Shown here: in pieces, positions 6,548 to 10,376 of the stretch | Numbering within the stretch: position 1 is the first letter of the stretch | How the letters are laid out: the number at the start of each line of letters is the position of its first letter | Assembly: GCA_034432155.1 (NCBI GenBank) | Contig: DAOUCP010000070.1 | Span: 1 to 10,376, forward strand | Length of the DNA: 10,376 bases | From: DAOUCP01 sp034432155 | GTDB taxonomy: Bacteria; Chloroflexota; Anaerolineae; Epilineales; Epilineaceae | Reading direction: 5' to 3' | The notes under the pieces: model-generated | What the model saw: only the letters and a program-made list of their open reading frames with translations | What the model was told of the DNA's origin: nothing | The model's database searches: none | Made by a program: the position numbers and the translations under genes

Positions 6548-8923
6548 ATGACTGCGAAAGACGCGTTCCACCCTTCGTCTCGCACCCCGCGCCGGCAGCC
6601 GGGGCCTCGTTTGCGGGGCCCCCATCTCGGCCTGGCGCTGGCAGTCCTCGTGGTCGCTTGCATCGTCTGGCCAACGCCGGCCCACGCCGGCGGCGGGCCA
6701 CAGAACGCCGTCCTGATCATCGACCCTGGCCAGCCAGAGTCGCTGTATCTGGGCAACTACTACCGGGCCGCGCGGCAGATTCCCGATCGCAACGTCCTCT
6801 ACCTTCGGCCCGGAGCGACCGACTACCTCACCTTCGCGCGGTACAACCTGGACGCCGTTCTCGGCACCATGGCCCATCGCGGCCTGGAGGACCACATCGA
6901 TTACGTGATCCTCGCACCAGGCCCGACGTTCTTCGTGAGTGCGCGCAATCTGGTTACCGACGATGCCTGCCCGGCACCGATCACCCGCTTGGCAATCTCA
7001 TCCGCCTACGCCTTTGCCTTCATGGAAGACGAGATCCTGAGCGCCACGCTGCGGTACAACGACCGCCATCGGTACTTCGGCACCACCGACGAGGCCATCG
7101 CCTTCAGCAGTCAGACCGCCTGGTACGGCGGCTTGCCCAGTACCGATGCGCGCGCTCGCCGGTTCTTCATCGGCAGCTTGCTGGGCTACACAGGCAGCGG
7201 GGGCAACTCGGTCGACGAGCTCTTGCGCATGATCGACCGCAGCGTCCAGGCGGACGGCTCGGGCCCCGATGGCACGTTCTATCTGATGCGGACGAGCGAC
7301 CGGATTCGTAGCCAGCCGCGGGACACACATTTCAACCGCATCGTGGACAGCGTGCAGCGGCTGGGCGGCAAGGCCGAGGTCATCGAGGGCGACCTGCCGC
7401 TTGGCCATCACGATGTCATGGCGGTCATTACCGGCCGGGCAACGTTGGACATCGACAACGCCGACATGACTCTCCTCCCGGGCTCGTACGGCGATCACCT
7501 GACCAGCTTCGCTGCCACCTTCGAGGATCGGGGACAGACCAAGCTTTCGCGCTGGATCGCCAAGGGGGCGAGTAGCTCCGCCGGCACAGTGGAGGAACCT
7601 TGCGCCGCCGGCGCCGGAAACACCGGCAAGTTCCCGCATCCGCGCCTCGTGGTGTGGTACCTGCAGGGCCTGTCGCTCGGCGAGGCGCTCTTCCGTTCGG
7701 CTGCCTGGACGCCCTTTCAGACGCTGTACTATGGCGACCCGTTGACCCAGCCCTACGCCCGACGGCCGCTGGTCACCCTGCTCGATGTGCCGGAACGACC
7801 CATCCGTCAGCCGGTGGAGCTCGCGCCACTGGCTGCGGCGGCTACGCCGGGCGCGGCCATCCGGGCCATCGAGTTGTACGTCGACGGGCGACGCTACGGG
7901 AGCGTCTCGCCGGGTAGGTCTTTCCTCGTCGATCCCCTGTTGATTGGCGACGGATACCACGAGCTGCATGCGGTGGCCATCGAGGACACCCCCGTAGCGC
8001 CCCAAGGTCACTGGCACGGCGCGCTGCGGGTCGAGGCGCTGGCTCGTAGCATCCAGCTGACGGTCACGCCGCAGCAAGGCGACCAACGCATGGCATTCGA
8101 GGCCCACGTGGTGGCGAGCGGTGCTCCGGTCCACGAGCTCTGGCTCTTGCAGAATGGACGAATCGTGGCCGCGAGTCGCGAGAGCCATAGCACCTGGCGG
8201 ATCGGCGGGCGACGGCTGGGCGCTGGTCCGGTGGATCTCATCGCCGTGGCCGAGTTCGCCGACGGCCGGCTGGCCACGAGCGAGCCCGTGCGGTTGGCCA
8301 TTGCCTACGAGGGCGAGCTGCCATCCTCGCCTGGCGCGGCCATACCGCGCGCCCATGCCTACACCGCCGATGCCCTGCCGGGCCACAGCCTGCTCCTCGA
8401 CTTGCCGGCCAGCGACGACGACGGCGACCTCCTGAGCGTCACCATGGAGCGTCCCCCCGCGCAGGCGACCCTCGAGAGCGACGGCCGCTCCTTTCTCTTG
8501 CGGGTTCCGAATGAGGCGCACGGCACGGACGAACTGTCCTTCCGGGCCAGCGACGGTCAGCACACCAGCGAGCCAGCAACGGTGCAGGTCCGCTACTGCA
8601 CTGCACCCGAGATCCTCGAGCAGCCGCGCGACGTGGCCGTGTGCGCGGGCGCCACGGCCGAGTTCGGCGTGTCGGCGCGCGGGGAGCCCCTGGCCTATCA
8701 GTGGTACCGGGACGACGTGCCGCTGGCCTTGGGCAATCAAGCGCGCCTGACGATCCCGCGAGCCCGAGCTGCCGACGTTGGGCGCTACCGGGTGATCGTC
8801 ACCCGCTTGTGCGGTTTCGTCTGGAACCGGGTCGAGAGCGCCAGCGCCGAGCTGCAGTTGCAGGCCGGGCCAACCTGCGCCAGCCGGGCGTACCTGCCGT
8901 ACGCCGCCAGGGAGGCCCGCTAG
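6548..8923 (+). CDS. Secreted TIGR03790-type protein with Ig-like domains, 791 aa
   Basis: An N-terminal signal peptide has an Arg-rich n-region, a hydrophobic core at about 28-41 and probable cleavage after AHA (45-47). Residues 50-403 resemble the TIGR03790 family of uncharacterised exported proteins. Landmarks are NAVLIIDPGQPESLYLGNYY, RQIPDRNV, HIDYVILAPG, LLPGSYGDHLTSF (309-321), GTVEEPC (346-352), KFPHP and YYGDPLTQPYA (394-404). A beta-sandwich-like region follows with LYVDGRRYG (443-451) and GYHELHAVAI (469-478). About 600-683 looks like a cadherin/Big_9-type domain (DDDGDLLSVT, DELSFRASDG). Residues 686-772 are an Ig-like domain (VCAGATAEF, YQWYRDD, DVGRYRVIV, LCGFV). The C-terminus carries RAYLPYAARE. 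It sits 73 nt after the HAD gene, probably in the same operon. The family has no established function; cell-surface binding or a peptidase-like ancestry are possible readings. Confidence 0.82.
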   Translation: MTAKDAFHPSSRTPRRQPGPRLRGPHLGLALAVLVVACIVWPTPAHAGGGPQNAVLIIDPGQPESLYLGNYYRAARQIPDRNVLYLRPGATDYLTFARYNLDAVLGTMAHRGLEDHIDYVILAPGPTFFVSARNLVTDDACPAPITRLAISSAYAFAFMEDEILSATLRYNDRHRYFGTTDEAIAFSSQTAWYGGLPSTDARARRFFIGSLLGYTGSGGNSVDELLRMIDRSVQADGSGPDGTFYLMRTSDRIRSQPRDTHFNRIVDSVQRLGGKAEVIEGDLPLGHHDVMAVITGRATLDIDNADMTLLPGSYGDHLTSFAATFEDRGQTKLSRWIAKGASSSAGTVEEPCAAGAGNTGKFPHPRLVVWYLQGLSLGEALFRSAAWTPFQTLYYGDPLTQPYARRPLVTLLDVPERPIRQPVELAPLAAAATPGAAIRAIELYVDGRRYGSVSPGRSFLVDPLLIGDGYHELHAVAIEDTPVAPQGHWHGALRVEALARSIQLTVTPQQGDQRMAFEAHVVASGAPVHELWLLQNGRIVAASRESHSTWRIGGRRLGAGPVDLIAVAEFADGRLATSEPVRLAIAYEGELPSSPGAAIPRAHAYTADALPGHSLLLDLPASDDDGDLLSVTMERPPAQATLESDGRSFLLRVPNEAHGTDELSFRASDGQHTSEPATVQVRYCTAPEILEQPRDVAVCAGATAEFGVSARGEPLAYQWYRDDVPLALGNQARLTIPRARAADVGRYRVIVTRLCGFVWNRVESASAELQLQAGPTCASRAYLPYAAREAR

Positions 8924-8970
8924 GTTCCGAACGGGACCGGCGGCACAAGAGACATCCAAGCCGGACCCCC

Positions 8971-9032
8971 TCGAGAGGCTTCGCAGGCCGGGACCGGCGG
9001 GTCGAGAGGCATAGCAAGCCGGGCCCGCGACA
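8971..9032. repeat. Degenerate 31-nt tandem repeat between convergent genes
   Basis: Two adjacent units start with TCGAGAGGC at 8971 and 9002 and agree at 22 of their first 26 positions. A more diverged relative (CAAGAGACATCCAAGCCGG) precedes them. CGGGACCGGCGG occurs at 8932-8943 and 8989-9000. TTCCGAACGGGA flanks the area at 8925-8936 and 9055-9066. No ORF with a coding look covers it. The function is unknown. Confidence 0.5.
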
Positions 9033-9049
9033 AGCCCGCGGGCCCGGCT
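9017..9049. terminator. Bidirectional terminator-like hairpin
   Basis: A perfect 13-bp inverted repeat (AGCCGGGCCCGCG at 9017-9029, CGCGGGCCCGGCT at 9037-9049) encloses a 7-nt loop. It lies between the stop of the plus-strand TIGR03790 gene and the stop of the minus-strand fasciclin gene, the usual place for a shared terminator. There is no clear T-tract on either side, so it may act as a structural or factor-assisted terminator. Confidence 0.6.
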
Positions 9050-9085
9050 GGACCTTCCGAACGGGAAACGTTCCGTACGGCGAGG

Positions 9086-9679
9086 TTACTCCGTCGCCTC
9101 CGCCTCCGCCGCGGGCAGCAGAACGGCGTCGATCACATGGATTACGCCATTCGTGCACTCGATGTCAGGCTCCGTGACCTTCGCCAGCTCACCGATCGAT
9201 ACCGTCAAGCCGTCGCTGGTGATGCTGTAGCTCGTGCCCTCCTTCAGCGTGACGCCCTCGAGCTTCATCTCCGGCGCGGCGTTGATGTCCGCCGACATGA
9301 CCTTGCCGTCGATGATGTGGGCCAACAGGATGTCAGCCACTTCTTCGGGCGTGAGGCCGTCAAGGGTGCCCTCGGGCAGCAGGTTGAACGCGTCATCGGT
9401 CGGCGCCAACAAGGTGAGCGGGCCAGCGCCCGTCAGCGTATCGGTCACGCCAGCGGTTGCGACCAACTCCAGGAGCTTGGTGAACCGGCCATCGTTCTGC
9501 AGGGTCACCAGCAGGTCCTCCAGCAATGGTGCCTCTGTCGGCGGCACTTCCGTGGGCTGCTCGATCGGAAGAGCGGTCGGCTCCGGCGCCACTGTTGGCT
9601 CAGGGGTAGCGCAGGCCGCAAGCAGCATGACGCCCCCCACCAGGCCGGCAACAACAAGGACCCAACTTGCGCGCTTCAT
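9086..9679 (-). CDS. Fasciclin (FAS1) domain lipoprotein, 197 aa
   Basis: This is a predicted lipoprotein. The signal peptide has MKR, a hydrophobic core at residues 7-20 and the lipobox LAAC with lipidated Cys23. A Thr/Pro/Glu-rich linker (25-51) leads to one FAS1 domain (about 52-190). The FAS1 hallmarks are all present: the H1 motif GPLTLLAPTDDAF (86-98), the central AHIIDGKV (120-127) and the H2 motif NGVIHVIDAVLLP (177-189). FAS1 domains mediate adhesion or ligand binding outside the cell. Length is normal for a single-domain bacterial member. AAGGAG lies 9 nt before the ATG, and a near-consensus promoter lies about 60 nt upstream. It is convergent with the TIGR03790-type gene and divergent from bacterioferritin, so it is probably monocistronic. 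The call is secure; the ligand is unknown. Confidence 0.93.
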   Translation of the reverse strand: MKRASWVLVVAGLVGGVMLLAACATPEPTVAPEPTALPIEQPTEVPPTEAPLLEDLLVTLQNDGRFTKLLELVATAGVTDTLTGAGPLTLLAPTDDAFNLLPEGTLDGLTPEEVADILLAHIIDGKVMSADINAAPEMKLEGVTLKEGTSYSITSDGLTVSIGELAKVTEPDIECTNGVIHVIDAVLLPAAEAEATE

Positions 9680-9739
9680 ACCTCTTCACTCCTTACACTG
9701 CGGTGCGGCGGCAGGGCGCCGCCGCGCGGACAACTAGCA

Positions 9740-9768
9740 ATTATACCCCGCGCCTGCTGGCGTCTCAA
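9740..9768 (-). promoter_or_regulatory. Sigma70-type promoter for the fasciclin lipoprotein gene
   Basis: On the minus strand TTGAGA (complement of 9763-9768, 5/6) and a perfect TATAAT (complement of 9740-9745) are separated by exactly 17 nt. This is the best promoter in the window. The predicted leader is about 53 nt. Confidence 0.75.
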
Positions 9769-9791
9769 GAAAACCCGGGGCGCGGGTTCTC
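9769..9791. promoter_or_regulatory. Dyad between the divergent promoters, possible operator
   Basis: AACCCG (9772-9777) and CGGGTT (9783-9788) form an inverted repeat around GGGCG. After one mismatch the outer GA and TC also pair. It sits directly beside the fasciclin -35 box and upstream of the bacterioferritin -10. A regulator bound here could act on both promoters. It is not a Fur-like AT-rich box. Confidence 0.35.
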
Positions 9792-9808
9792 GTTAGGGCA
9801 GCCGCGCC

Positions 9809-9817
9809 TGCTATACT
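9809..9817 (+). promoter_or_regulatory. Extended -10 promoter for the bacterioferritin gene
   Basis: TGC followed by TATACT (9812-9817, 5/6) forms an extended -10 element. No good -35 is found at 16-18 nt; TTCTCG at 9787-9792 (19-nt spacer) is weak. The TGn extension often compensates for that. The predicted leader to the GTG start is about 47 nt. Confidence 0.5.
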
Positions 9818-9870
9818 CGGAACGCCAGCCGTGGGATCCTCCACCCGCTACACGATAGGAGACCAACAAC

Positions 9871-10335
9871 GTGAAAGGCCAATCCGCTGTCATTGACCGA
9901 CTCAACAGCCTGCTCGCCGACGAGCTGACGGCCATCAGTCAGTACATGGTCCACGCCGAGATGTGCGAAGACTGGGGCTACAGCCGACTCCACGAGGCCG
10001 TCGAGAAGCGGGCGATGCAAGAGATGGTCCATGCCGAGAAGCTCATCGGCCGGATTCTGTTCCTCGAGGGCAAGCCTGTCGTGAGCAAGCTGCATCCGAT
10101 GCACATCGGCGAGACGGTTCCCGAGCAGCTGAGCAATGACCTGCAGAGTGAGATGGACGCCGACAAGTCATACAACGAGGCCATCCGGGTCATGCTCGAG
10201 CTCGGCGACAATGGCACGCGCGAGCTACTGGAGAGCATCCTGACCGACGAGGAAGTGCACATCGATTGGCTGGAGACACAACTGGAGGAGATCGAACAGA
10301 TGGGTCTCCAGACGTACCTGGGGCACCAGGTCTGA
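9871..10335 (+). CDS. bfr: Bacterioferritin, 154 aa
   Basis: Bacterioferritin forms 24-subunit cages that oxidise Fe(II) and store iron as a ferric mineral, with heme bound between subunit pairs. The protein is nearly full E. coli length and collinear with it. All six di-iron ferroxidase ligands are present: E18, E51, H54, E94, E127 and H130. The heme-ligating Met52 is present within QEMVHAEK, so both functions should be intact. Other hallmarks are QYMVHAEM, RILFLEG and EEVHIDWLETQL, and the C-terminal MGLQTYL matches family members. The GTG start at 9871 is supported by AGGAG 9 nt upstream and by the conserved N-terminal MKG alignment. The gene stands alone behind its own promoter, divergent from the fasciclin gene; no bacterioferritin-associated ferredoxin is seen before the window ends. 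Very secure call. Confidence 0.97.
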   Translation: MKGQSAVIDRLNSLLADELTAISQYMVHAEMCEDWGYSRLHEAVEKRAMQEMVHAEKLIGRILFLEGKPVVSKLHPMHIGETVPEQLSNDLQSEMDADKSYNEAIRVMLELGDNGTRELLESILTDEEVHIDWLETQLEEIEQMGLQTYLGHQV

Positions 10336-10360
10336 CCGGCAGGCAGTGGCAGACCGTGGC

Positions 10361-10376
10361 GGGGGGGGGGGGGGGG
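10361..10376. other. Terminal run of 16 G, probable sequencing or assembly artefact
   Basis: The window ends in 16 consecutive G residues with no other base, 25 nt after the bacterioferritin stop. Two-colour Illumina chemistry produces false poly-G when signal is lost, and such runs often persist at contig ends. A real G-tract cannot be excluded. Confidence 0.7.

Noticed and set aside
6998..8959. 653-codon open frame antisense to the TIGR03790-type gene
   Set aside because: It mirrors the real gene, has no recognisable domains or ribosome site, and long antisense frames are expected in GC-rich coding DNA.

Overview
The window is a GC-rich bacterial fragment that most resembles Chloroflexota (Anaerolineae-like). 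This placement is inferred from protein style, not from a marker gene. The style includes secreted and lipid-anchored proteins with Thr/Pro/Glu-rich linkers, two exported proteins that end in a short 'YLP' tail, and a CRTAC1/ASPIC beta-propeller next to a TIGR03790-type protein. The last 16 bases are a pure G run, so the window probably ends at a contig end.

Layout: 1-268 has no gene. It holds a 61-nt tandem repeat that seems to continue past the left edge, and a GC-rich hairpin. From 269 to 3526 three genes lie on the minus strand. In order of transcription they are a dodecin-family small protein, an 810-residue HerA/FtsK-like ATPase with C-terminal coiled coils, and a helix-hairpin-helix (DUF4332-type) protein. 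From 3732 to 8923 three genes lie on the plus strand in what looks like one operon. They are a secreted FG-GAP/ASPIC-UnbV beta-propeller protein, a HAD-family phosphatase starting 4 nt later, and a large secreted TIGR03790-type multidomain protein. A short spacer with degenerate repeats and a strong 13-bp hairpin separates this block from a convergent fasciclin-domain lipoprotein (minus). A divergent intergenic region follows, with a good promoter on each side of a central dyad, and then a complete bacterioferritin gene (plus).

How the genes may work together: the ATPase and HhH protein may act together on DNA. The two exported proteins of the plus-strand operon share a C-terminal tail and may share an envelope or export fate. 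Dodecin (flavin or small-ligand storage) and bacterioferritin (iron storage) are housekeeping storage proteins. I see no transposase, integrase, CRISPR array, tRNA, rRNA or recognisable defence effector. The most unusual material is the shared C-terminal tail, the TIGR03790 protein with a possibly degenerate peptidase-like core, the ATPase/HhH pair, the dodecin without its usual flavin-stacking Trp, and the two repeat-bearing intergenic regions.
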